Shown here: positions 1 to 27,700 of the stretch, piece after piece | Layout of the letters: each line of letters begins with the position of its first letter | Numbering within the stretch: the first letter of the stretch is position 1 | The notes under the pieces: generated by a model | Seen by the model: only the letters and a program-made list of their open reading frames with translations | The model's database searches: none | Told to the model about the DNA's origin: nothing | Program-made: the position numbers and the translations under genes | Assembly (NCBI GenBank): GCA_030142905.1 | Contig: JASJOG010000058.1 | Span: 558,001-622,000, forward strand | DNA length: 64,000 bases | Source: Heliopora coerulea | Lineage: Eukaryota; Cnidaria; Anthozoa; Scleralcyonacea; Helioporidae | Direction: 5' to 3'

Positions 1-1477
1 ATGTTGTTGGAAGATTGTGGAAGGATATTATTTTGCCACTAAACTTTGACAATTCGGTTGATCACCGTTTTTTTACTTTGTTTCATCATTCTGGCTCCTA
101 ACATTAAAAAGTGCTATTTTTCCAAGGTCTCAGGACTAAGGTTTAATGATTTTCTTTTTTCTCACTTAATTTCTCGTCCAATTTTGCATGCGTGACTGTA
201 CGTTACGTTACGTTTGAATACCTCCATGTTAGACATTTTTCAAATTCGACAAATCCTCCTATATTATCACCGAACTACCTGCGGCTAAAGCTTTTTGTAT
301 TTTAAAAACGCTTCTTAGGGCAAATCAGGTTGGAAGGGTTAAAACGTGAGTTTTTTTGTATTCTAATTCGGACTTGTTACAGGTACAATTTAATTCTCCC
401 AATTTGATCAATACCATATAAAATGTCAATATTTGATCAGAACCTGGAACTGAAAGGCAACTCTCCTGAAAGTTCTGAAGGTCTGGCATGGGATAACTTG
501 ATATAGAACTGTGAATTTTGTAATTTTGATGCTCCACAAGATCTAATTCTTCATGTGACAACCTGCACCAGTCATCTTCACAACATTTTTGTTTGCCACA
601 AATGTTGCTGAAACTTAAAACTTGTTGACATTTAATTGTTGGCCCCTCCTTGACAACATCAGAATGAGTTGAACAATATTTCAAAACATAATGATGACAA
701 AAAACTTAAAAATAAACAAGCCAAAATGGCATCAGTGCCAAGACTCACTGAAAGGGATTACATTACAATGGGATTCATGTGACAGCAGAATAACCCTTGT
801 GAGAAGAGCAACTGCCAGTAATGGTATCATGAACTTTGAACAGCAGTGGACAGGGAAAACCACTTTCTTTTCCTGATAATGGAGTTTATACAGAATGTGT
901 TTCACATATTGTATTGCAAATTCTCATTGAAACTTGGAAATTTGTCATTCAATGTGACATTTCATGCAGTTATTATCTTGGGTGTTACATTAGTTTTTGA
1001 AAATAAACCACTTACAAGTGTCTGATATGATTGTGGTCTTAAGGGATCTATTTCTTCATATTTGTGGAAAGGGTAAGAAAAATGTGTGTTTTAGAAGAAT
1101 ATTGATCAGAGTTTTATCAGCCTCGATGATACATGTTGATGACTTGTTTTCAAGTTCTGTAACTGGTGGTAGTAAAAAAGATTGCAGCTGTGCCTATGAT
1201 TATAGTGTTTGAAAATATAAAGTTGACTCTTATAACAGCTTATATGAATTAAGCTAGTAAAAGCTTTCTTGAAAAATGAGATTTTCTTGAAGTCCTATCT
1301 TTCTGTTAGTATGCAATATACAACATTTGCTTTGTGTCAAGGATTATGATCAAATGTATAATCTGCTATCTTCTTGGTACAGTCAGTTGTGGTCACTAGA
1401 CAAATGTTATTGATATTATGAAATAAGTAAATTGCTATGAAGTGAAATCTGTTCATTACTTATCTGCTCTTTTTTAG
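1..1477. other. No confident gene; upstream flank of AMPK beta
   Basis: This AT-rich stretch contains a 119-codon open frame on the minus strand (325-684) with several cysteines and a 61-codon frame on the plus strand (691-876), but neither shows a domain or splice context I recognise. A pyrimidine-rich acceptor ends at 1477, so the segment from 1478 to the AMPK beta ATG is probably the tail of a 5' UTR whose first exon lies somewhere in this stretch. I cannot place that first exon or the promoter. Confidence 0.4.
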
Positions 1478-1530
1478 GTTGCATCAACCTTCAATAATTT
1501 TGATATTATTTACTGCCTTTGTTGATTATC

Positions 1531-4500
1531 ATGGGTCAAGGATCTTCTGGGATAACATCAAAAGGGGACAAAAGTTCTGACTCAACTTTGGAGTTTGAGC
1601 CAGGTTTGAAGATATTTCCTCCAAGAAGAAAAAAGCCAGTAAAAGAAGGTACATCAGGTGGTTATTTAGGATATAAAACAAAACTGGTACAAATTCACTT
1701 CCCAAATATCAGTTGTGCAATGGCAATGATATGAGATATAAAACAAAAAAAAAAATCCCCAAAATTGGACCAACCGTAATATCATGACATCAAATTACTT
1801 TCATTGGGTTTTGTTAATTTTTGGTTTTTGTTTTCTTTTTATTTTGTTTTTACATCATTTTTTTTGTTTTATTTTTTAAATTCAGTGAATCAGGAGACTC
1901 CCATGGATTGTGAACCTAGTGGGGACAGAGATGAAGAGATGGATGAGTTACATAAAAGTGATTCCAACTCAACCATTGTTCCTCATAGTGTTCCCACTGT
2001 GTTTAAATGGGAAAGTGGAGGCAATGTGGTTTATCTCTGTGGCAGTTTCAATGACTGGAAGGCAAGAATTCCAATGCATAGCAGGTAAGAATAAAATAAC
2101 TTTAAAATTAACTCAATCTGTTACCAGGTTCTTGACTTGGTATCCACTTACATTTAAAAATATTTAGTATTTTATTTTCATCTTCAAAGCCATGCTTCCA
2201 TGTTTTCATGTCTTTCCATGAACTCTTTGACCAATACTAATTAACATAAAGGAAAACTTCCTCCAAAAAACCACATGTGAACAGTTGTGTAGAGAAGGCA
2301 TATGAGATCCCTACAAAATTTTCTGCATGTGGCTCCCACCTGTGTCAACCACTTGCCTAATACAAGTCATACCTGGATTTATAAATCTTCCTTCCTCAGT
2401 GCAATATTGTGAGAATGCAAAGTTTGGATGTCAAGCACTCCAGTCTTCAAATGTAATCCACACAGTTGCTGAAAGACCATTCAGTGAACTTCTTTCAAAC
2501 CTTAAAATTGTTAATTACATGGGGCTAACTTAGCAATATTTTTAACTAACTTATTAGTAGATTATTAACACTTCCCTGACTGGACCTCTCCCCTTGGCAA
2601 GTAAAATTATCTAGCATTAGCCAAAGTAAAAAAATAGAAGACTGATAGGATGAAATTGAGGTACAGGTAGTTATAGCCCTTTCCCAGCAAGATGTCTCTC
2701 ATTAACAAGTAAAATTGTCTGGCATTAACTAAAGCAAAACAACAGAAGGCTGATCCTTCCTGGAAACAGTTAAGGTTGTAGATTGATTGGAACCATACTG
2801 GTTCAGTTAATCAAGAAGGATCATACAGAATATTTCATTAATTATACTGGTTTTTCAGCAATGGAGAGTTCATCACCATCATTGAGTTACCAGAAGGAGA
2901 TCATGAATACAAGTTCTTTGTTGATGGACACTGGGTTCATGACCCAAATGCTGTGAGTATATCTTCACGTTTAAAGAAAAAAATTCATTGTTTGTGCTGA
3001 TGTAAATCTATTGGTGTGGTTCACATCAGTGGTTTGTCCAGGGTAGGGACAGTTCACCTGATGTGAAAGGAGGTGAATGATTGATTCCCAAAGTCATTTT
3101 GTTAACTAATTTTTGTTGTCAATCGACACCCTCTAGCCAACAACCAATGACAATTTTGGAGGTCGCAATAACGTTGTGACGGTAAAGAAATCGGATTTTG
3201 AAGTGATGGAGGCCTTAGCAGATGATGACTGTCAGTCTGGATCAGGTATCGTGGTTTCCTCTCCCCCAGGCTCCTATGGACAGTTAATTCCCTCTCATCA
3301 TAACCCTGTTGTAATTCAAGATGGCATGCATGCTAGCGTTCCCCCTACATTACCGCCTCATCTGCTGAATGTTATACTTAATAAGGACGCCATTGATATG
3401 AATGAACCATCACTTCTCCAGGAACCTCACCACGTATCCTTAAATCACTTGTATGCCTTGTCTATTAAGGTGAGTGAATGAAACATAGGTACAGGCTAGC
3501 AGTGGTACAGAGGGTTACCGAGGGTTCACTTGATCATTTACTTTTTTTTTATGACGAAGGTAAGCGCTGAAATTTTCTTAAAATCCATAACGAAACTGTA
3601 AGGATCAACAAAGTTTCGATGCTCTCTTTTGTCATTATCAAGTCAAAAGCTAAAATGAATACTTTAATACTGCAATAATTTAATAAGACACTCCTAAACC
3701 AGATTACTCTATACTAGGAGGAAATAGGAGTTTAAAATGTATCAATAATATAAAAACTACATTAAACTAAGTATAGGTAGATAGTAAGACAATCGAAATT
3801 ATGTGATAACCCTGTGGAAATACTTCATAAGTCTACGTAAGGATAATCCTATGTGAATATTTCATAAGATACGTAAAGTAGGGTCGAAACGTCGTCGAAT
3901 TTTATAGTTTTCTTGTGGATTTTAAAAAGATTTTAGCGTTTAGTTTTGTCATAAAGTTATAATCCAAATCTCGTCTCACACTTAATTTTTACCAACCTTC
4001 CTCTCCAAAACGTTCTGCCATTACCTTCAGCAAACGTGAAACTTCAAGATGATGGGTGTCATTCTGAATTAGCTACTCTAATCCACACGAACATTTCGAA
4101 GTCAGACAAGGACAAAGAGATCGTACGTAAATCCCTACCTGGCTGCCTCGCTGCCTATTCGTGAAATTATACATGTACATGTATATATGTTTGTGTATGC
4201 TACATCCGTGCATAATATACGGTGGTAACATACGGTGTGCTATACATCAACACATACATGGTAATACTTTTATATTAGATACAGAATACACCACCAAACC
4301 ATATGGTACCTACAAGGCGAGCCGTAGTAAATCCCACACATTTCGGACATGAATAATGTGTCTTAAAATACGAATACATTTAAATGGTCATCGTACCGTC
4401 TGTTTCGAAGTTTCAGAAAATTTAAATATAGAAAACACGTACAAACGCAGAAAATCAAAGGAGAAATTTATGTAAATCAGGACGATTCTGGGTGTAATTT

Positions 4501-5104
4501 ACAACATGCTAATCAGCTGCCCATTCCTCTGTTGTTTTCTTTATGAATTATAAATGAGTTCAGACACAGACGCATAAACACGCGCGTAACTACTTGCGTG
4601 CAGACTTGCGGGTTTGCGATGACGTTTTGAGTGAACTGGACGAGCCGTCTCTGGAATTTACATGATGATGTGTGCAGCAAACTGCGCCGCAGTGTTTATT
4701 CCTCAAGCCCTTATTAATTCTTTATCTATTACAATGCACAGTTCTTTTGAGAATTTCGCAATAACTGTGTTCTTTCTTTGACCATATCAAAATAATATAA
4801 GAATAGAATACTCCGTAGACAGTGATAAATAAGGTAACGAGTTGAAAGGTTGATAGTTGCCATAACTGATCTCAAAGAACATTTATATTAATATATTTGA
4901 TATTCTTAGAGATCAGTTACGGCAACTATCAACCTTTAAACTTTTTACCATGTCAAAATAGATCCATTCGAACCACGCTGCCACAATGGTGCTAACGGTC
5001 ATATGTGTTCTTCTTTCCTGCAGGAGGGAGTGGCTGTGCTTAGTTCTACCCAACGATACCGAGAAAAATACGTCACCACGTTATTATACCGGCCAATTAG
5101 ATAA
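1531..5104 (+). CDS. PRKAB1: AMP-activated protein kinase beta subunit
   Basis: This is the scaffold subunit of the heterotrimeric energy-sensing kinase AMPK; it binds glycogen and links the catalytic alpha and regulatory gamma subunits. Five exons are in phase: 1531-1648, 1886-2084, 2859-2952, 3137-3469 and 5024-5104, giving 274 codons (human beta1 is 270). The ATG at 1531 gives MGQGSS, a good N-myristoylation signal like that of vertebrate beta subunits. The CBM48 glycogen-binding module spans about residues 76-150 (VFKWESGGNVVYLCGSFNDW, then EYKFFVDGHWVHDPN) and keeps the carbohydrate-contacting Trp, Lys, Trp and Asn positions. The C-terminal alpha/gamma-binding domain includes PPHLLNVILNKD, LNHLYALSIK and YVTTLLYRPI. 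A splice acceptor at 1477 implies a noncoding upstream exon. I cannot separate beta1 from beta2; invertebrates usually have one gene. Confidence 0.96.
4838..4945. repeat. Inverted repeat (hairpin) in AMPK beta intron 4
   Basis: Two arms of about 45 nt lie head to head around an AT-rich loop. The left arm contains AAAGGTTGATAGTTGCC (4845-4861) and the right arm its complement GGCAACTATCAACCTTT (4921-4937); the homology continues outward imperfectly to GGTAA/TTACC. The inner GATCTC/GAGATC pairs as well. It looks like a small MITE-type or foldback insertion. I did not find a clear target-site duplication. Confidence 0.7.
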
Positions 5105-6668
5105 CGCCCTCATTCCTTGAACATTGACAGAAAAGTGTATAACCAAGTCAACCGGCAACCGGAGTAGTGATGTAGTGTGCAAGAAGGCTGAAATAGTTAC
5201 CACCACGCCCGATCCCTGTTATTACTTATTTATTAGTGAAGACAACTACCAGAACCCTTATAGATGTTAGATTTGCAATGCATGTGTTAATGTTTTACCA
5301 TTCCTTTCTTCTTGGAAGTTAAGTATTTACTTGGAAAAGAAAAGGACCCAAATTGTTCTAGTAGTTGTACTTGAGGAGCCATCACCGTTACCCAGTGAGG
5401 AGCAATCACCGTTTCCTGCATGTTTGAAACTAATGACCGTTTGCATGATGTGACACTAACTGTCAGCTTCTAACAACATTTGCAAAATTACCTCCGAAAA
5501 ATATGTTCTCTAGCCCCAAAGCTATGTTACTTAAACTCTCTCCAAACATCTTAACTCCAGTTATAACATGACTTTCTCAATGCAAACTGTCGAGGATTGA
5601 AACAATAACATATTTTCTCGTCCTTATTGAAATCAGGAGAAGTACGATTTTGATGATCTTAACGAGAGGTATTTCTCATGTTAACTTATTTTCTAAGGGT
5701 TACTGTATAAAAGAAAGAACAATTTATTTCCATAGTTCTTTTGCTTTGTCGGAGTATAGAAGTTCGTTCTCCCTCATTAGTATGATGTTTCCACGGTTAC
5801 TTTAGTTGATTGGGTGGAGAAACTTTTCAAGACGACCAGCAGCTAATTGTTGCTTTTTTCATGTAAGAAATCAATAAAGAATGATCCAAATGTCAATTTT
5901 AGTTTGGTTTCCTCTCATTTGACATTCATGCATCAATGATATGATGAATTATGTTATTTGCTTCGAATTTTATTATAATTATGAAATGTGAATGAAAAAA
6001 AAGAGTACGTGGACTGTCTTTGATATTAAATAATATTTAACCTTTTCGCCATAAAACCTTTGTCAAATCGACGGGATTCAACCTATATTTACTCGTGCAG
6101 CAAAGTTGTTTTGTGTCGTTTATTCAGTTACACACTTTGTAAACGGATCCCAGATTCGATAACCACCCAATGGAACTCGATCAAAATTCCAGTCAAGAAA
6201 AGGATTCTGCAGTTTGCGATGAGTTTTCATAAATAATGGCTAATATACTGCTCAAGCATGCTAAACTTTGAAGGAAAATTTTACAATAACATAAAAGGAC
6301 AAAGGCCCTCCCTGATGAAGGGTGGTTTTATCCAGTTCATTGATCAGATTTCGCAGATCCGAAATAGCTATTGGCGTTGGAACTGACCCCAAGGTGATGA
6401 TTGAAGGGTCAAGCACAAGCGAGTTTTCATATATACTCTGAGAAGAACCAATATTTAAGGAGAAAGTTGAAGCAAAATCCATTGCAAAATCGGTTTTAAC
6501 TGTTCTCGACTGCCCAATCAGATCTCACCGCATTGTAACCACGCCTTACAAGCGGCGGAACTTTCAAATATATTTCAAAATGGCGTCAAGAAGCGAGTAC
6601 ACACGTTGGTCGGTGATCATTTGATTAGACAAGAAGTTATCGAAATTTGTTTATAAATATGCTAAAAG
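5105..6668. other. AMPK beta 3' UTR and POLQ upstream region
   Basis: This follows the AMPK beta stop. An AATAAA at about 5873-5878 is a plausible polyadenylation signal, giving a 3' UTR near 0.8 kb. The part from about 6480 to 6668 should hold the POLQ promoter; I see no clear TATA box. A short minus-strand open frame at 6261-6482 is listed separately. Nothing else is recognisable. Confidence 0.5.
6261..6482 (-). CDS. Possible divergent short ORF upstream of POLQ (73 aa)
   Basis: An ATG-started frame (MDFASTFSLNIGSSQSIYEN...) runs 73 codons on the minus strand and starts only about 190 bp from the POLQ start codon, the geometry of a bidirectional promoter. The composition looks protein-like (few low-complexity runs, balanced residues), but I recognise no family. 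A GTAAAA follows TTTTATGTTATT near its end and could be a weak donor, in which case this is a first exon. It may equally be chance. Confidence 0.25.
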   Translation of the reverse strand: MDFASTFSLNIGSSQSIYENSLVLDPSIITLGSVPTPIAISDLRNLINELDKTTLHQGGPLSFYVIVKFSFKV

Positions 6669-21557
<14,889 letters not shown>

Positions 21558-22287
21558 GGGATGATTTCCTCGGGGGGGGGTTTACTGGAGGAATTAGTTA
21601 CGTCATTAGCAGCGAGTGAAGCCTAGTTTTCTACTCAACAAAATTTGAATACAGTATTAGAAGTTCAGCTTTGTGTGGAAAATGTCAAATTTCATACTAT
21701 GTCATGCAATTATGGAGATTTCTTCTCTTTTACTCCACTTACGATAATTTTTGAATATGTATAAGTAGAGTCACATTGCATTGTCTAAGATGTGACAACC
21801 AAAAATGAATACAAACATATCAGTTAGTAGATAATAATTTGCAATGAATTCAAAGACATAATTTGGAAATTTAGTTTTTTTATCCAAAATAAACTTTGGA
21901 GAAAATTTCTAACATTCAAATCGGTACAATAGGAATTATCTGTTTGCTTAATTTATTCTTAATATGCTATTATCATAATTTATTTTAATTGTATGTATTA
22001 ATTAAACTTGTGAAGTGAATCATAAATTCATGAAATCCAAAAAATGTAAGAAATTTTAGAAAGTTTTAATCTGAATTATATATTTTGTATTTTATGCTTT
22101 AACAGTATCTTCTAGTCAATTAAAAATTCTTCCCTTGACTCTGGAAGATTTTTTTTGTGATCAGTACAAGGAAGGATTCTGAGTGTTCTCAAGAGTGAAA
22201 ATTTTTATTATGATTGTACTTTAAGTTAAAAATTAACAACTTTCAAGACCATTTTAAATAAAACTCCAGTTTTTATAACTATTTACT
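21558..22287. other. Convergent 3' region between POLQ and the minus-strand gene
   Basis: This 730-bp AT-rich interval separates two convergent stop codons. On the plus strand an AATAAA at 21888-21893 is the likely POLQ polyadenylation signal. On the minus strand TTTATT near 22203-22208 reads AATAAA and could serve the opposing gene. A run of nine G residues follows the POLQ stop. No gene is seen. Confidence 0.55.
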
Positions 22288-23579
22288 TCACAATAAATCT
22301 GTCCTCTCGAACCCTTCTAATGTCCGCAGTAATTCATGTCTGTAATTCATAATTTCTTTGTAATTTCCCTGTGAAGCTAACAATTGGTTGTTTTTCTTGG
22401 CTTCAATGTGAAAACCTCGAGTCTTCATTTCATACCACCTTGGGGTTGGACCACGGATACGTTCTAACTCTGAGAGAGCCTTTGTTTGTATGAGTCGCTC
22501 TTCCTCAATCCGTAATCTCTCCATTTTCAATTGTGCAAGCTTGTATTGGTAAGGACTTGCCAGCGCTGTTAAAGACCGACATGAAAGCATCTCCTCCTCT
22601 GCATTTTGGAACAAAGATACATCAAAAGATTCAATGGGTGTGTTATCAATCACCTCTTGTGGCACAGGATATAATGATCCCTCCATAGCTGATCTCACCA
22701 CAGAAGCCTGAAGTGGGCTTTTTCTACACAATTGTTCCAAGACAAGCTGAGGGTTCTGTGGCAAATGAGGAGGATTAAGATACCAAGCAGTTTCCTCAGG
22801 GTCAGCTACATAAATGGTATCCTCTTTCAGTCTGGTAAGTTCAGGCTCTGGGCCATCTTCAAATTCATCAGTATCTGCTTGATAATGAGGTTCACTTGAA
22901 GAATCAGAGTCATTGTAAAGTGGTTCAGTGATGGCCGTTTTGCTTACAGACTTTTCCAAGTTGGTTGAAGTGCCAGGTCTAGTCATTGTCAGTTGGGTAT
23001 TTGTACGATATTTCTTTGGCTTGTTGCTAGAATGGAGAGAGATTGCAACAAAACTAGACTTCCAAAATCTTGCATCAGGTTTAGAAAAGGGTATATCATG
23101 ATCAAAAAAGAGAAGTCTGTGTGTATCATTCAGGTATTCTGTAAATTATTTCATGGCACCTGAGACAGGAAAGTTTAACCCTTTTTAACCAGGGTTTTTC
23201 CTCCTTTAATCGTCTGGCGTTACCCTAAACAGGAGCACAAGACTTGCGAGTTCTGTCAGTCCAGAAAGGGTTTGCTAATGAAACTGGTCAACACTAGTGC
23301 AATTACTGCAACATCTTTTCAACCTAATCATAAATAACTATAACTGCAGTCGCTGTCTCATAGAAATCAAACACCATAGCTCTTAATAAAACTTCTACAG
23401 ATATAAATACTGAATAGTCTGATAGAGTTAATAACTTACGTGATAGATGTTCTTCGGCCGTTGAGTACAAAGTCTTCGTCAGGATTTCTACGGTTTGTTC
23501 CCCTCATCGGAAGAGGACGTAAATTGTAGTTTAGATTACTCTCACGAGGCTTCTTACGGGTTGCACTGCTAATGAACAT
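22288..23579 (-). CDS. Uncharacterised 292-aa protein with C-terminal helical region
   Basis: Two exons on the minus strand, 23579-23440 and 23026-22288, join in phase at an AC|C codon with good GT-AG signals, giving 292 residues. The N-terminus (MFISSATRKKPRE...) is basic and probably disordered. A middle acidic stretch follows (DSDSSSEPHYQADTDEFEDG). The C-terminal 110 residues are charged and probably alpha-helical (YKLAQLKMERLRIEEERLIQ), ending in GFERTDLL. No catalytic motif, signal peptide or membrane segment is visible. The helical, RGPTPRWYEM-containing tail reminds me of small ciliary or microtubule-associated proteins, but that is only an impression. It is convergent with POLQ and starts about 1.1 kb from the next plus-strand gene. 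The gene model is well supported; the function is unknown. Confidence 0.8.
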
Positions 23580-24705
23580 TGTAAATTACCTACTCCTTAA
23601 AACTGTATGAAGTTACTTTGGCTTTATCACAATGCGCTAGACTTCGTCTGGATTACCAGGCAACAGACAATGCCCATGGTACATTGGGTCACAGATTCCC
23701 TCACTGTCCCGCATTTCCCTTACTTCCCTATCTTCAACCGGAAGAAATACTAATTGCACTCGAAATATTCCATGAGCTGGAAATCTTGGAATCAATGTTA
23801 CGTCGGTCGGTGTAAAAGGAAGGATCGTTGTGGAAAAAATAACTTTATCACCTGGTTATACGTTACGAAGAATCCCAACTTTTGTGTCAGGTGAAGAAGT
23901 TCAGTTGCCAAGGTCAATTTATCTGACATTATTTTGTCTGTTTAATTTATTCTGTATCTATTTTAACGAGTTCTTAGCTAAGGCAAGGTTGGCGAGCGTT
24001 GAAAGAAGCCCACATTCCCTTCGTAGTGACTAAATTTAAATGTTGTAGATCAAGACTTGGAATTTTCCGTAGTGTAATTATGTTACTGAGTCGTTCCAAG
24101 CAAGCGGAAGTAGTAAGTCACCTCCTCTCAACATCGGGTGGGGCCCCACGTTCCCCCAGAGTGCGCAACACTGGCAGCAGTTTTAATTTATGTTAGGATA
24201 GACAATTGCCTAAAATTTGTGTACATCTATACCCACAAACATTTGTGAATGCATATATATGTACATACAGACACATTTACATGCATGCATGAATTAACTT
24301 GGTTTTAGATGCAGAGGATATTACATGGCCATGCAGAGATTTTGCAAGTGTTCATAGTATACTTCACTAATAAGTAAAGTAAACAAAGAAGAGATTCTAT
24401 GAACACAAGTAAATAAAATTCAAACCTTGAAGCTGCCATGTAATGTTCTGTTCATCAATGAAATGACCACAACAAAATCAATTATGTATTTTTATATTGC
24501 AATTGATGTGAAAAAGTAAATTGATACCTTCACTGTAAGCAGTTAGGATAAAATCAAAAAATTACATCTTAACTGTTAGTAATAAAGATGTAATTTTTAT
24601 TTAATAGGAGAAATCCTAATATTTCGTCAATGTGTATCTAATAATGACAAATGTCATTGACAGATGGTCTAAAATTGTCCTTTAGCACCATTTTTATTCA
24701 TCAAT
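23580..24705. other. Divergent intergenic region
   Basis: This lies between the start codons of the minus-strand 292-aa gene and the plus-strand MORN/RING gene, so both promoters probably sit here. Short plus-strand open frames at 23618-23815 and 23830-24196 show no recognisable domain. A microsatellite-like TATATATGTACATACA patch occurs near 24250. No TATA box is evident at a convincing position. Confidence 0.45.
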
Positions 24706-27700
24706 ATGGACCAACCAGTAAAACAGCAATTTAAATTTGGTGCCATTTATGTCAAATATGAGGATTCTGTTACCAGCCTAGTTTATGATGGTGAGACTCT
24801 TGATGTTAAAGGTAAAAAAAAACTAGGTAAGAAAGAATTCCAACAATTATTTAATGTACATCATGATATTTAACCATTCAAAAGGTAAGGGTACACTTTA
24901 GAATATTCTGCTTAATGCCTTATGATTTCATACAGTAGAGTGAGATGTCCACCCCTCAATTAAACACCATCTCTTTAACCCATTGATGGGTAAGGGCTCA
25001 CTTTAGTATTACTCTGGTTAACACCAGATAATTTTATTCATCACAGCGATGAGGTCTTGGCATTAAAGAGTTGCAGTTTATCTGTTTATTTATTTATTTT
25101 CATTGGTGTCATTAAATGTCATAATTTCCAACTAAAGTCTAGGAAGACCTTTGATCCCTTTAAACCACACAGCAGCTGCTTGCAAAAAGACTGATTAAGT
25201 GACATCTGTAATGCAGCCATGAATTATTGTGGAGAAGAAAGGGAGGGGGGAAAAAATTTATTACTCAGTGGGCACTTACTGGGAATAGGCAGCTAAACCA
25301 AAGTGCAATAGTGATCATAAAAGCTAGGTAAATGTATGTGGCAATGATTATTAGAGAGTGAAATCAGCCTTATTTATAGATGTTGATTTATTTGGTATTC
25401 TTTTGAACTCATATCAGTAGGCTGCCTAGCCTCATTATTGTGTGAGAAATTTAAAAGCATTTTAAATGAGGCTAGGGGGCCAATGGCTGTGCATATAAAA
25501 GAATGTAACTAAAGGCACCATTTATAAGCTCTGTGTAATGTTTCAACTTATTTTATGCCAGATACTGCTGGATGGAGTCCAGACAAACTCAATAGTTTCC
25601 CACAATTTGTTGCAAGAGAGGTAAGCAGTGAGCTAGAGGTGATATGAGTCTTTATCAGTAATAATATGTGGACAACTTGTGGCAGTTTTGCCCAAGAAAT
25701 TTTCATTTTCTTTAATCGTTATTATTATATGACCTGAATGGGCAGCTTGCCATGATCATTTACTGGAAAAATAAATTCTGTATGAAAAAAAAAAAATAAA
25801 AATAAAGACAATTATCAAGCACAGGTGATAAAAATCCAACCTGCAAGATAGGTGGATAGAAGAATTCATACGTGGTACAGTATATCAAAAACTTCCTCCT
25901 CTGTCAATTTTCTATTGGTTCTACAATTATTATGGAAGTGAATTTATGTGTTTGATGTGAAAGTAGGACAAGTTCAAAAACAATTGACTCCCTTTCCTAA
26001 ATGGATAATCCTCAATCTAAAAAGTCTCAACTTTTTTGGCAAGTAATACAGAAGAGATAATACTTTTTTAAAAAGATATACCTTATTTTGAAAGGGAACA
26101 TTTTTATGCTGCCAGTGGTGTGTGGTTGCACAGCTACTTATCTTCCAGGTTAGCAAGCTTTTCAGACAGACCTAACTCCTATTTACAAAAATTATGATTG
26201 TTGTACAAAATAGGTGTGAGTCTTCTCAATGCCAAAGGACTACTGCACTTTCTCAGACCTTATGATGACAAATTGGCTCCATGCATTTAGCCTACTTAAT
26301 CCATCAAGGCACAAGAAAATCACTATACAGAGCACAGAATGTGGTGGAATTCACTGTATATTGAAGTTGTTAAATATTACTGTCTTGTTGTATCATAGGA
26401 TACTGATTCAATGATGAGACATGGTAACTACTGTACTATTTCAACACAATTGCAAGTTCATGAGGCAGAAAGTTTTGAGGCAAGCAATTTGGTCATACTT
26501 TGAATTTGATTTAAACATGACATAATACCAAGGCATAACAACTACAAAAAATAAGGTGACTTTACTATTTTGTACAATTATTTGATATGCAGGATGGATA
26601 GGCAGATGGATTAATGGATGGATGGATGGATGGATGAACGGATGGACGGATGGAAGGATGGATGGACAGATGGACGGACGGATGGACGGATTGATGGACG
26701 GACAGATGGATGGATGAACCAATAAAGATTTCATAGATATTTTTATACTTTAGCATATACATTTGCAAATATGTATGCATGCACATATACGTATAAAGAT
26801 AGCTAGATAGACATACCCATAGATATAGAATAGTTGTACATACTAGATATAAATCACTGGCCTACAGGTAATTCTACCACTAGGTAAATAGACATAAATC
26901 AGTATCAATCAATGACTTTGTTAAAGAACTTTTAAAAAACTTTAACTACCATTTCAAAATATTTTTATCTTTTATATATTGGGTATTAATATATTAAAAC
27001 CACCAGCTGAGCAGCTATGAGTATGAATACTTTGAGAAGTTATCTTTCAATGGTATTTTTGCTCATTGTTTGTTTCACTTTCAGGAAATGCGAGAATTAT
27101 TTTACTCGACGTTTCGTCTTTACGATTCCCCTCCCGACGAGATAGGTTCATCACCTGATCAAAAGTTAAAACATGTCGGTAGTCCATCGCCGAACTTGAA
27201 TTTTTTATCAATGAACAAGTTGTTTGGAGAGGTAATACGACTTCAGGAAGTCAAGAAACGTTGCCTGTCCTATGTTGCGATGAATCTTCGAGAAACAATC
27301 TTGCAACAATCTAAGAGGATGGATAAGCTGTGCAATATGCAGCGGCTACAAGAATCTGTATTATCTTCAGCTAAATGTGAAATTGATGGCCGTGATAAAA
27401 AATCTTTGTTCAAGGACGGTTGTGAGCTTAGCAAAGACTCAAAATCTTCCAACCCAGGGGATTCAGCTGAGGGGAGCTTTGGTATCGACCGTGGTTTAGA
27501 CACTTGCCTTCGATGTTCCCTGCAGAGAAACGTATTCCTGATGCTTGAAAAGTTGCAGGAGTGTTTAACAACTGCCTTAATGATTTGTGAAAGAATGGAC
27601 AATGTTTTTAACGACGTGCGCGATTTGACGTCGCTAAACTGCTCCATTGGAAAACGACTCCTGAAAGTATTGCTTTCAGAGTTAAAATGCGTTCTTTTGC

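Noticed and set aside
23618..24196. Short plus-strand ORFs in the divergent region
   Set aside because: There is no domain, no consistent splice junctions and no frame continuity with the gene starting at 24706.
26441..26786. Minus-strand ORFs with Pro-Ser-Ile-His repeats
   Set aside because: They are translations of the GGAT microsatellite.
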